Below, one piece after another: positions 56,729-64,000 of a DNA stretch of 64,000 nucleotides. Each line of letters starts with the position of its first letter. Position 1 is the stretch's first letter. A model generated the notes under the pieces. The model ran no database searches. It was not told the DNA's origin and saw nothing but the letters and a program-made list of their open reading frames with translations. The DNA comes from Microbacterium sp. LCT-H2 (GTDB lineage Bacteria; Actinomycetota; Actinomycetes; Actinomycetales; Microbacteriaceae). A program made the position numbers and the translations under genes. Where the stretch lies: assembly GCF_001866135.1 (NCBI RefSeq), contig NZ_MODW01000001.1, forward strand, positions 806,001-870,000. The letters run 5' to 3'.

Positions 56729-58350
56729 TGACCGCCTTCGGCGTGCTGCTGGGACAGCGGCTGCGGCGTGATCGGCTGCAGCTCACGCTGTGGATCGTCG
56801 GCACGGCGCTGATGGCCTTCGCCGGATACGCCGGAGTCAGCCAGTCGTACTCCACCCTCGCCGACCGGCAGAACATCCTCGCGGCCGCGCTCGCGAATCC
56901 GGTGATCCTGATGTTCCGCGGGCTGCCGTCCGGCACGTCCGAAGGGGCGTTCCTGGCCTTCGAGGTGCTGCCGTGGCTGGCGTTCCTCGCCGCCCTCATG
57001 AGCACATTCCTCGCCATGCGGCACACCCGGGGCGACGAGGAGGCGGGACGGGCGGAGCTCGTCTGGGCCACCCCGGCCGGGCGCCGCCTTCCGACGATCG
57101 CCACCCTCGTGCACGGCGTCCTCGCGAACGTCGCCCTGGCCCTACTCACGGCGCTCGCGCTGGTCGCCACCGGCCTTCCGCTCGCAGGATCGGTCCTGGC
57201 GGGGGCCGCAGCGGCATCGTGCGGCGTCGCGTTCCTCGGCATCGGCCTCCTCGCCGCGCAGCTCATTCGCACCTCCCGAGGCGCGAACTCGCTGACGGTC
57301 TGGGTGCTCGTGGCGACGTTCCTGATCCGCGGGATCGGCAACGCGGCGGGCACACCGAGCGACGATCTCACGAGCATGACGAGCGCGTGGCCGGCGTGGC
57401 TGTCCCCCTTCGGATGGGTGGAGCAGAGCCGCCCCTACGACGCCGACCTGGACGGGCCGATGCTGCTCGGCCTGGCCTTCGGGCTCGTGCTCGCCGGCGC
57501 ATCCGTCGCCCTGCAGTCGCTGCGCGACATCGACGCGAGCTTCGTCGCGGAGCGCCCCGGCCGGGTATCGGCACGGCCCGCGCTCGCCTCGCCTCACGCG
57601 CTGGTGTGGCGGCTCACGTCCGGAGCGATCGTGGGATGGGCGGTCGGCGGGGCGATCACCGGCATCCTCGCCACCACCCTGAGCGGACTGGTCGACCGGA
57701 TCTCGGGCGAGAACCCGGCCGTGGCCGACATCCTTACCACCATCGGCGGAGCGACGGGCGGGCTCGACGAGGTCGTGGTCACCGTGTTCTTCACCCTTCT
57801 CGGCATCCTCGCCGCGTGCTGCGCCGTGCAGATCGTGGTGCGCGCACGGCAGGAGGAGGCGCGCGGCACTGCCGAAGCCGTGCTGGCGACCCCGGTCGGT
57901 CGTGTGCGCTGGCTCGCCGACTACGTGATTGTTGGCGTAGTCGCGGTGTTGATCGTGGTCGCCGCCGCGGTGCTCGCCGGCTGGGTCGGGATCCGGGTGA
58001 ACGGCGGCGCGGATCCGCTGTACCGCATCGTCGCCGTGGCAGGAGCGGGGCAGGCCCTCGCGGCGGCGGTCTTCGCCGTGCTCACCGCGCTCGTCTTCGT
58101 GCTGCTCCCCCGCGCGACGACGGCCGTCGCGTGGAGCCTCGTCCTGCTGGCGACCCTGTTCGGGCTGTTCGGCCCGTTGTTCGGACTGCCGGACTGGACG
58201 ATGAACCTCTCGCCCTTCGGCGTGACCCCGGTGGTGGACGGCAGCGGCGTGGATATACGCGGCCTGTGGTGGCTCGTGCTCGCCCTGGTCGCGGGAGGCG
58301 CCGGGGCCCTGACCCTGATGCGTCGCCGCGAGCTCGCCCCCGCAGCCTAG
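56728..58350 (+). CDS. Large ABC exporter permease (polyketide-antibiotic type)
   Basis: 540 aa, about twelve helices in two homologous halves (NILAAALANPVILMFRGLPSG; AEAVLATPVGRVRWLADYVIVGV), as in fused ABC-2 permeases annotated as exporters of polyketide antibiotics. It pairs with the upstream ATPase through TGATG; a GTG one codon earlier could also start it. Substrate unknown. Confidence 0.83.
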   Translation: MTAFGVLLGQRLRRDRLQLTLWIVGTALMAFAGYAGVSQSYSTLADRQNILAAALANPVILMFRGLPSGTSEGAFLAFEVLPWLAFLAALMSTFLAMRHTRGDEEAGRAELVWATPAGRRLPTIATLVHGVLANVALALLTALALVATGLPLAGSVLAGAAAASCGVAFLGIGLLAAQLIRTSRGANSLTVWVLVATFLIRGIGNAAGTPSDDLTSMTSAWPAWLSPFGWVEQSRPYDADLDGPMLLGLAFGLVLAGASVALQSLRDIDASFVAERPGRVSARPALASPHALVWRLTSGAIVGWAVGGAITGILATTLSGLVDRISGENPAVADILTTIGGATGGLDEVVVTVFFTLLGILAACCAVQIVVRARQEEARGTAEAVLATPVGRVRWLADYVIVGVVAVLIVVAAAVLAGWVGIRVNGGADPLYRIVAVAGAGQALAAAVFAVLTALVFVLLPRATTAVAWSLVLLATLFGLFGPLFGLPDWTMNLSPFGVTPVVDGSGVDIRGLWWLVLALVAGGAGALTLMRRRELAPAA

Positions 58351-58361
58351 GCAGCAGTTGC

Positions 58362-58405
58362 TTGACACCGCCCTGGTTCCGTGGTTACTTAGTCAAGTAA
58401 GTAAC
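58362..58405 (+). promoter_or_regulatory. Promoter and operator of the GntR/ABC operon
   Basis: TTGACA (58362-58367), 17 bases, TTACTT (58385-58390). The palindrome GTTACTTA-N6-TAAGTAAC (58384-58405) covers the -10, as expected for autoregulation by the YtrA-type GntR protein encoded next. Confidence 0.75.
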
Positions 58406-58425
58406 CCAGCAACCGCGGAGGACTC

Positions 58426-58815
58426 GTGATCGAAGAAGGCAAGCCGCTCTTCCTCCAGATCGCCGAGCAGATCGAGGACTCCATCCTCGACGGCTCGCTG
58501 GCCGAGGAGGCGCAGGCCCCTTCGACGAACGAGCTCGCCGCGTTCTACCGCATCAACCCCGCCACCGCCGCGAAGGGAGTCGCCATGCTCACCGACAAGG
58601 GAGTGCTCCACAAGCGCCGAGGCATCGGCATGTTCGTCTCGGAAGGCGCCAGGGAACTGCTCCTCGGCGAGCGCCGCGCGGCCTTCGCCGACCGCTACAT
58701 CGACCCGCTCCTCGCGGAGGCCCGCACGCTGGGCCTCGGCGCGGAAGACCTCGCGGACCTGCTCCGTCAGCGCGCCGCATCCGCCCCCACCCCAGAAGGG
58801 AAGAACCCCGCATGA
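58426..58815 (+). CDS. GntR family regulator, YtrA subfamily
   Basis: 129 aa. GntR winged helix (PLFLQIAEQIEDSILDGSLAEEAQAPSTNELAAFYRINPATAAKGVAMLTDKGVLHKRRGIGMFV) with only a short helical C-terminus, the hallmark of the YtrA subfamily, whose members repress adjacent ABC exporters. GTG start, GGAGG nine bases upstream. ATGA overlap with the ATPase gene. Confidence 0.92.
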   Translation: MIEEGKPLFLQIAEQIEDSILDGSLAEEAQAPSTNELAAFYRINPATAAKGVAMLTDKGVLHKRRGIGMFVSEGARELLLGERRAAFADRYIDPLLAEARTLGLGAEDLADLLRQRAASAPTPEGKNPA

Positions 58816-59729
58816 CCGCCGTCATCGAGGTGCAGAACCTCACCAAGCGCTACAAGGAGAAGCGGGCGCTCGACAACGTGTCGCTCGCTCTCGAGGGAGG
58901 CTCGATCTACGGGCTCCTCGGCCGCAACGGCGCCGGGAAGACGACACTCATGTCGATCCTCACGGCCCAGAACTTCGAATCCTCCGGCACCGTAAAGGTG
59001 TTCGGCGAGCATCCGTACGAGAACGCCCATGTGCTCGGCCGGATCTGCTTCGTCCGGGAGAGCCAGAAGTACCCGGACGATGCCACCCCGCGGCACGCGT
59101 TCGCCGCCGCGCGCCTGTTCTTCCCGCACTGGGACCAGAGCCTCGCGGACGAGCTCATCGCGGAGTTCCAGCTGCCGATGAAGCAGACCATCAAGAAGCT
59201 CTCCCGCGGGCAGCTCTCCGCGGTCGGCGTGATCATCGGCCTGGCCTCCCGCGCCGAGATCACGTTCTTCGACGAGCCCTACCTCGGGCTCGACGCCGTC
59301 GCCCGGCAGATCTTCTACGACCGCCTCGTGGAGGACTACGCGGAGCACCCGCGCACGATCATCCTCTCCTCGCACCTGATCGACGAGGTCGCGAACCTCA
59401 TCGAGAAGGTCATCGTGATCGACAACGGCCAGATCCTCCTCAACGAGGACACGGATGCCGTCCGCGACCGCGCCGTGACCGTCGTCGGCGACGCCGCCAA
59501 GGTCGACGCCTGGGTCGGCGATCGCGAGGTGCTGCACCGGGACGAGCTCGGCCGCGTCGCCTCGGTCACCGTGCTCGGTGCGCTCACCGCCGACGACCGC
59601 GCGGAGGTGCGGGCCGCCGGCCTCGACCTCGCCCCCGTGTCCCTGCAGCAGCTCATCGTCCGCCTCACCCAGAAGGCCGAGACCCGCGCCGCCACGAGGG
59701 CCGAGGCCGCAACGGAAGGAGTCCGCTGA
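58812..59729 (+). CDS. ABC transporter ATP-binding protein (YtrB-like)
   Basis: 305 aa. Walker A LLGRNGAGKTTLMSIL, signature KLSRGQLSAVGVIIGL, Walker B ITFFDEPYLGLDA and LSSHLIDEVANLIEKV. The signature LSRGQ departs from LSGGQ and is shared by YtrB-type ATPases of GntR-controlled exporters. C-terminal accessory part (about 220-305). It is coupled to regulator and permease by overlaps. Confidence 0.88.
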   Translation: MTAVIEVQNLTKRYKEKRALDNVSLALEGGSIYGLLGRNGAGKTTLMSILTAQNFESSGTVKVFGEHPYENAHVLGRICFVRESQKYPDDATPRHAFAAARLFFPHWDQSLADELIAEFQLPMKQTIKKLSRGQLSAVGVIIGLASRAEITFFDEPYLGLDAVARQIFYDRLVEDYAEHPRTIILSSHLIDEVANLIEKVIVIDNGQILLNEDTDAVRDRAVTVVGDAAKVDAWVGDREVLHRDELGRVASVTVLGALTADDRAEVRAAGLDLAPVSLQQLIVRLTQKAETRAATRAEAATEGVR

Positions 59730-60415
59730 TGCGACGCACACTCAACGTCATCCGCCTGCAGCTCATCAACCGGCAGACCTTCGTCTGGGTGCCGCTGATC
59801 ATCCTCGCCTCGGCCGTGGTGATCTCGGTCCTCATCTACGCGATGATCCCCGGCGACGCCCCCAAGTACGGCGGAGGCGGCCAGGCGCCGCTGTGGTACT
59901 TCTTCGCGATCGGGCTGTCGGCCATGACCCTGACCTTCCCCTTCTCGCAGGCCATGAGCGTCACCCGGCGCGAGTTCTTCATCGGAACGCTGCTGACCGC
60001 GATCCTCGGCAGCGCGCTGCTCGGGATCCTCTTCCTCCTCGGCGGCGCGATCGAGCTGGCCACGAACGGCTACGGCGTGAACGGCTGGGTGTTCCACCTG
60101 CCGTGGCTGTGGGAGGCCGGCCCGCTCGGCGCCTTCGTCGTCTACTTCACACTCGCCCTGTTCTTCTTCGTGGTCGGGTTCACCGGCGCGACGATCTACA
60201 AGAGCTGGGGCCCGATGGTGCTCACCATCGTCGGCGTCGCCCTGGCGCTCCTCCTCGTCGGGGTCGTGTTCCTCGTGACGCGGCTCGAGCTGTGGGGCGA
60301 CGTGTGGCTCGGCATCCTCGACCTCGGGGCCGTGGGCCTCGCCCTCTGGGGACTCGTGGTCGTCGCTGTCCTCAGCGTCGTCTCCTTCCTCGCGTTCCGT
60401 CGAGCGACTCCCTGA
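59729..60415 (+). CDS. ABC transporter permease of the GntR-controlled unit
   Basis: 228 aa, six helices; N-terminal MRRTLNVIRLQLINRQTFVWVPLIIL, then a long loop with YGGGGQAPLWYFFAIGLSAMTLTFPFSQAMSVTRREFFIGTLL. No closer family can be named. It is probably an efflux or stress-response permease; the YtrA-type setting suggests response to envelope-active compounds. TGATG overlap with the ATPase gene. Confidence 0.82.
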   Translation: MRRTLNVIRLQLINRQTFVWVPLIILASAVVISVLIYAMIPGDAPKYGGGGQAPLWYFFAIGLSAMTLTFPFSQAMSVTRREFFIGTLLTAILGSALLGILFLLGGAIELATNGYGVNGWVFHLPWLWEAGPLGAFVVYFTLALFFFVVGFTGATIYKSWGPMVLTIVGVALALLLVGVVFLVTRLELWGDVWLGILDLGAVGLALWGLVVVAVLSVVSFLAFRRATP

Positions 60416-60432
60416 CGCGACGACCGGAATCC

Positions 60433-60475
60433 GCGGATGCCGCGGCCGCGCACCCCGCGCGGTCGCGGCATCCGC
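60433..60475. terminator. Terminator of the GntR/ABC operon
   Basis: 17-base arms (60433-60449 and 60459-60475, one mismatch) with a 9-base loop, 18 bases after the permease stop. Confidence 0.8.
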
Positions 60476-60589
60476 GTCCGGCCGCCCTCTACCCGGCGTC
60501 CGGAGCCGAGGCAACCCGGTGGCCGCACGCCGCGCGCCGCCCTATCCTCGCCGGACAGGACCACCCGACCGCCGCGAGGAGAGGATGAC

Positions 60590-61708
60590 GTGACGCCCGA
60601 CCTTTCGCGCCTGCGCGTCCGCGAACGCCGCTCGTACCTCGCCCGCACCCTCCGTGAGGCCGTCCGCCCCGCGCGCCTGCTCCTCGTGGTCAAGACGGCG
60701 CTCGCCGTCGGGCTCGCGTGGACGATCGCGCCGCACATGCCGGGGGTCACCGACGAGTACCCGTATTACGCACCCCTGGGCGCGCTCGTGAGCATGTACC
60801 CCACGCTCATGGGGTCGATGCGGTCGAGCCTGCAGACCCTGTTCGGTCTGGCCACCGGCATCGGTCTGGCCGCGCTGATCGTGCTCACCGTCGGGCCGAC
60901 GTGGTGGACGATCCCCCTCGTCGTCGGCCTCGGCGTCCTCGTCTCCGGCACCGGCTGGTTCGGCGTCGGCAAGGAGTACGTCCCGATGGCGGCGCTGTTC
61001 GTGCTCATCATCGGCGGTCAGAACGCGGACGACTACTCCCTCGGCTACCTGGCCCAGATGGGGGTCGGGATCGTGATCGGTCTGGCGGTGAACCTCCTCT
61101 TCGCCCCCGCACCGCTCATCGGATCGGCCGAGGCCCGGGTGGAGGAGTTCCGACGACAGCTCGCCGGGCACCTCCACGACATCGGCTCAGCGGTCTCGGA
61201 ATCCTGGCCCCCGGAGACCGCGCAGTGGGCGGGCGATGCCGCAGCGCTCGCCGAGACCACCGCCGACCTCCGTGCCGCCCTGGCCGAGGCCGACGAGAGC
61301 GTCCGCTACAACCCGCGCGCGCGCCGCCGGCAGGCGGGCACCGCCCCCATCCACGAGCAGCTCTCCACCCTCGACCGCATCGCGCACCTCATCCGGGACA
61401 TCGCCGACGCGACGGCCGACACGATCTGGGAGCGTCCGGCGGCCATGCCCCTGGACCCGGCCCTGCCTGAGCCGTTGTCGGCGGCCTGCCATGCCGTCGC
61501 CGACGTCATCGCGGAGGAGGACCCCGCCTCGAGCGCGGCGCACCGCCGCCGTGGGGAGGCGGCACGGGCGATCCGACTCCTGCTGGAGCGCGTCGACGAC
61601 CGTACGTTCGACGCGCGCAGCTCGATGGGACCGGGCGTGCTGACGGCGATGCACCTCCGCCGCATCCTCATCCTCAGCGGCGAGCGCCCGGGCGAGGACG
61701 ACGAGTGA
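60590..61708 (+). CDS. FUSC family (aromatic acid exporter-like) membrane protein
   Basis: 372 aa. An N-terminal basic segment, then about six helices (VVKTALAVGLAWTIAPHMPG; YYAPLGALVSMYPTLMGSMRSSLQTLFGLATGIGLA), followed by a long cytoplasmic helical domain (residues 180-372). This matches the FUSC/ArAE family of inner-membrane efflux proteins. GTG start with GAGGAGAGGA just upstream and a TATCCT -10-like box 48 bases before. Convergent with the ArsR-type gene. Confidence 0.82.
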   Translation: MTPDLSRLRVRERRSYLARTLREAVRPARLLLVVKTALAVGLAWTIAPHMPGVTDEYPYYAPLGALVSMYPTLMGSMRSSLQTLFGLATGIGLAALIVLTVGPTWWTIPLVVGLGVLVSGTGWFGVGKEYVPMAALFVLIIGGQNADDYSLGYLAQMGVGIVIGLAVNLLFAPAPLIGSAEARVEEFRRQLAGHLHDIGSAVSESWPPETAQWAGDAAALAETTADLRAALAEADESVRYNPRARRRQAGTAPIHEQLSTLDRIAHLIRDIADATADTIWERPAAMPLDPALPEPLSAACHAVADVIAEEDPASSAAHRRRGEAARAIRLLLERVDDRTFDARSSMGPGVLTAMHLRRILILSGERPGEDDE

Positions 61709-61709
61709 G

Positions 61710-62300
61710 TCAGATGGTGTCGTCGGCGACGACGATGTCCAGCTGCCAGTGACGCCCCGCGGGATCCGTGTCGTCGTGCGCGGTGTCGGCGGCGGAGAGC
61801 ACGTCGTTGATCTTGTGCATCACGTCGTCGAACTCGGCCTCGGTCAGCCGGATGGTGCGCTGCACGAACGACGCGTGCACCTCGGCGGTGCGACCGGAGA
61901 CGTACTCGGGCGTCCAGGCCACCACCCGACGCAGCAGGTCGACGTGGTCTTCCGCGAGCGCGGCGACCACCGCATCGCCGAGCGCCTGATCCGCGACGGG
62001 ACTCTCCGGACCGCCGACGTTGAGGGCCCCCTTGCGTCCCGTCCACACGCGGTCGCGGCGGTCCCTGGCCTGCTCCGGAGCCTCCTCGATGAGCCCTGCC
62101 TCGGCGAGCACCCGCAGGTGGAAGCTGGCGCTGTTGGCCGGCACGTCGAGCTCGCCGGCAATGTCCGCGGCGCGCAGGAAACCACGGCGTGCCATGAGGC
62201 GCAGGATCTGCCGGCGCAGCGGGTGTGAGTAGGCCTTGAGCATCGCCGACGTCATGAAGGCGGCGTCCTCCCGAGAGGTCTTCTCCGCGTCGTCAGCCAT
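61710..62300 (-). CDS. ArsR-type winged-helix transcriptional regulator
   Basis: 196 aa. Winged helix: YSHPLRRQILRLMARRGFLRAADIAGELDVPANSASFHLRVLAEAGLIEE, with an extended C-terminal helical domain (60 to 196). It lacks the metal-binding CxC motif of classical ArsR proteins, so it senses something else. Divergent from the MFS gene over a 70-base gap containing TTGCGCAA and related ACGCAA/TTGCGA half-sites, the likely operator; it may control the transporter. Confidence 0.85.
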   Translation of the reverse strand: MADDAEKTSREDAAFMTSAMLKAYSHPLRRQILRLMARRGFLRAADIAGELDVPANSASFHLRVLAEAGLIEEAPEQARDRRDRVWTGRKGALNVGGPESPVADQALGDAVVAALAEDHVDLLRRVVAWTPEYVSGRTAEVHASFVQRTIRLTEAEFDDVMHKINDVLSAADTAHDDTDPAGRHWQLDIVVADDTI

Positions 62301-62335
62301 TCCCCGATCCTAGTCACGCAAATGCGCACGAACAG

Positions 62336-62364
62336 TTGCGCAATTATTCTTGCGAAACTATCGT
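62336..62364 (+). promoter_or_regulatory. Promoter of the MFS gene, probably leaderless
   Basis: TTGCGC (62336-62341), 17 bases, TATCGT (62359-62364), seven bases before the ATG at 62371, so transcription would start at or next to the start codon. The TTGCGCAA palindrome covers the -35. Confidence 0.5.
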
Positions 62365-62370
62365 CGAGCC

Positions 62371-63669
62371 ATGAGCACGACGACCCCGCCCCACCGCCTG
62401 TGGCAGAACACGCGCTACCTCACCTGGCTCGTCAGCGACACGAGCAAGGGGCTCGCCTCGGCGCTCTTCGGGTTCGCCGTCCCTCTCCTCGCGCTCGTCA
62501 TCACGAACGACCCCGCACAGGCCGGCATCATCGCGGCGGCGGGGACGGTGGCGCGTGTGCTGCTCACGCTCGTGGGCGGGATCATCGCGGATCGGCACCG
62601 GCGCATCGTGCTCATGCTCGTCGGCTCGATTCTGGGGATCGTGCTGGCCGGCGCCTTCACGCTCGTCGCCCTCGGCGGCTCCCTCACCTTCGCGACCCTC
62701 CTCGTGATCGACGTGCTGCTGGCCGCGCGGAGCGGCCTCTTCGACGTCGCCGGCGAGAGCGCGCTGAAGGAGATCGTCCCGGACGACGCGATGGGGCGCG
62801 CGCAGGCCGCGAACCAGGGGCGCGATGCGGCCCTTCAGCTCACCGGCGGCCCGCTGGGCGGCCTGCTCCTCGGGGTGGGCGGCTGGCTCGTCGGCGCGGC
62901 CATGACCCTGTGCCACCTCGTCGCCGCCGTGACCGCCGGGCTCCTCGGGCGACAGGTCCGGCGCGCGGGAATCGCCGACGTCGGCGCTCTGGACGAGGAC
63001 GACGGCGGCGCGCCCTCCGCGCGCCCGAACGCCTGGCGGGAGTTCCGCGAGGGCTTCGGCTGGCTGCTGTCCCGCCCCGACCTCGGCGGCGTCATGCTCA
63101 TCATGACCATCGTCAACCTCGGCTTCAACGCCGCGATCACCACGGCCGTCTATGCGCTGCAGCAGGCAGGCCATTCCGAACTCCTCATCGGAACCGTCAG
63201 CGCGGCCATCGGCGCCGTGATGCTCGTCGGCGCGATCGTCGCCCCGCTCCTCGTGCCCCGGATCCCGGCGGGCGTGCTCACGATCGGCGGGCTCGCAGTG
63301 GTCGCCCTCGGCGCCGTCGTGCTGTCGTTCGCGTCGGCACCGTGGACCGTCGCCGCCGTCCTCGGTGCCACGGTGCTCCTCGTCCCCGCCCTGAACGCCG
63401 GGATGATGGGCTACTTCATGGTGGCCACGCCGTCACGTCTGCTGGGACGCGCGAACAGCGCCATGGGGGTCCTCGCGATGGGCGCGATGCCTCTCGCCCC
63501 GCTCATCGCCGGCTTCGGCCTCGCCGGGCTCGGACGACAGGGCACCATCCTCATCTGCGCGGCCCTCTGCGTGGTGGCCGCCGCCCTCGCGATCGGGAAC
63601 CGCGCCCTCCGCAGCCTCCCGGTCGAGTCTCGCTGGGCCGCGCACGCCGCCCGGTACGAGGGGGACTGA
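62371..63669 (+). CDS. MFS transporter (multidrug-efflux-like)
   Basis: 432 aa, twelve helices. RYLTWLVSDTSKGLASALFGFAVPL and GGIIADRHRRIVLMLVGSILGIV (motif A-like GxIADRHRRR between helices 2 and 3) mark the MFS-3/DHA type. The nearest annotations would be enterobactin or macrolide exporter-like MFS. The substrate is unknown. The start follows a promoter that leaves no leader. Confidence 0.86.
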   Translation: MSTTTPPHRLWQNTRYLTWLVSDTSKGLASALFGFAVPLLALVITNDPAQAGIIAAAGTVARVLLTLVGGIIADRHRRIVLMLVGSILGIVLAGAFTLVALGGSLTFATLLVIDVLLAARSGLFDVAGESALKEIVPDDAMGRAQAANQGRDAALQLTGGPLGGLLLGVGGWLVGAAMTLCHLVAAVTAGLLGRQVRRAGIADVGALDEDDGGAPSARPNAWREFREGFGWLLSRPDLGGVMLIMTIVNLGFNAAITTAVYALQQAGHSELLIGTVSAAIGAVMLVGAIVAPLLVPRIPAGVLTIGGLAVVALGAVVLSFASAPWTVAAVLGATVLLVPALNAGMMGYFMVATPSRLLGRANSAMGVLAMGAMPLAPLIAGFGLAGLGRQGTILICAALCVVAAALAIGNRALRSLPVESRWAAHAARYEGD

Positions 63670-63684
63670 GCGGGAGACAGTGCG

Positions 63685-64000
63685 CTAGTCGCCTGGCGTC
63701 GGGCCAGTGACGTCGGCGGCACCGAACAGCAAGCTGTCGACGACCTGGTCGCGCCGGGCCGGCCGCGCGGTGGTGTACCTCAGCAGATCTTCGAAGTGAG
63801 AGAACACGACGACCGCTTCTTCGAACTCTGGCTCGGAACCGTGGACGACTGCTCCGTCGTCTCGCACCGCCAGGTACTCGTATCCGTTGCGAACGGAAAG
63901 CAGGATGGGTGCGTGGCGCCTCCAGAAACGGGAGACCGCGACCGCCTCATCATCCGTCGTCGCAGCCTGGATGCTCAGCAGTTCACACTCGTTCCACGCG
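63685..64000 (-). CDS. SMI1/KNR4 (SUKH)-like protein, C-terminal part (5' end outside window)
   Basis: The frame is open to the right edge, giving 104 codons that end at the TAG 63685-63687. It reads AWNECELLSIQAA..., then RRHAPILLSVRNGYEYLAVRDDGAVVHGSEPEFEEAVVVFSHFEDLLRY. LSVRNGYEYLAVRDDG and HFEDLL recall SUKH-type immunity or scaffold domains (Gly-Tyr and WxxLxEF-like ends), but the match is weak. The start is not visible. Confidence 0.5.
   Translation of the reverse strand, partial: AWNECELLSIQAATTDDEAVAVSRFWRRHAPILLSVRNGYEYLAVRDDGAVVHGSEPEFEEAVVVFSHFEDLLRYTTARPARRDQVVDSLLFGAADVTGPTPGD

Noticed and set aside
1..64000. Insertion sequence, prophage or defence system
   Set aside because: No transposase, integrase, phage structural, restriction or other anti-phage gene is visible; the only sign of mobility is the repeats and the small low-GC cassette at 50236-50774.

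Overview
The window is high-GC, densely packed actinobacterial DNA. Codon use, GTG starts, ATGA/TGATG stop-start overlaps, LAXTG-type wall anchors and the protein families present all point to a Microbacteriaceae genome, most likely Microbacterium or a close relative. That assignment is an inference from gene content; no rRNA or other marker lies in the window. I see no tRNA, rRNA, CRISPR array, transposase or prophage.

Layout. (1) 1-13.1 kb: the 3' end of an amino-acid permease, then a carbohydrate locus. A Tat-exported beta-helix protein, a binding-protein-dependent sugar ABC importer and four cytoplasmic enzymes (NAD-dependent epimerase, DHDPS-family aldolase, 2-hydroxyacid dehydrogenase, GNAT) run on the minus strand. 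A ROK regulator and two Gfo/Idh/MocA oxidoreductases run divergently. (2) 13.1-18.7 kb: a gap with four 58-bp palindrome-bounded repeats, an SDR, a CorA channel behind a long leader with a possible leader peptide, a secreted subtilase and a conserved hypothetical. (3) 18.7-30.0 kb: a unidirectional surface island with four secreted or anchored proteins, an exosortase operon (UDP-GlcNAc 2-epimerase, 74-aa LAATG mini-protein, processive GT2, exosortase), and an ECF sigma factor fused to an anti-sigma zinc domain, a membrane helix and an extracytoplasmic domain. Three promoters in this island share GCGTA-N18-TGTCYCAT with identical spacing. (4) 30.5-34.8 kb: SGNH hydrolase, then an S51 peptidase, a Dcu C4-dicarboxylate carrier and ThrE in tight order. 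(5) 34.9-45 kb: DUF305 lipoprotein, DUF6153-like protein, a large LuxR regulator, a 1732-aa wall protein with nine DUF11-type repeats, and a LysM protein. (6) 45-64 kb: a PadR-controlled ABC exporter with a nested operator, lipase maturation factor, bile-salt-hydrolase-family protein, an unusual low-GC cassette between two 70-bp terminator copies, a glycine betaine ABC system (ATPase, permease, binding protein), an rRNA-type methyltransferase, two more ABC exporter units (one with a YtrA-type GntR regulator), FUSC, an ArsR/MFS divergent pair and a truncated gene at the right edge.

The most interesting unit is region 3. The fused sigma/anti-sigma protein sits among genes whose promoters carry a common bipartite motif, and the same strand encodes a protein-sorting enzyme with its own glycan genes. 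The simplest reading is a self-contained envelope-sensing regulon that decorates the cell surface, with the sigma gene downstream of one of its own candidate target promoters. The sequence shows the motif, the domain order and the operon structure; the regulatory link and the sorting chemistry are inference.
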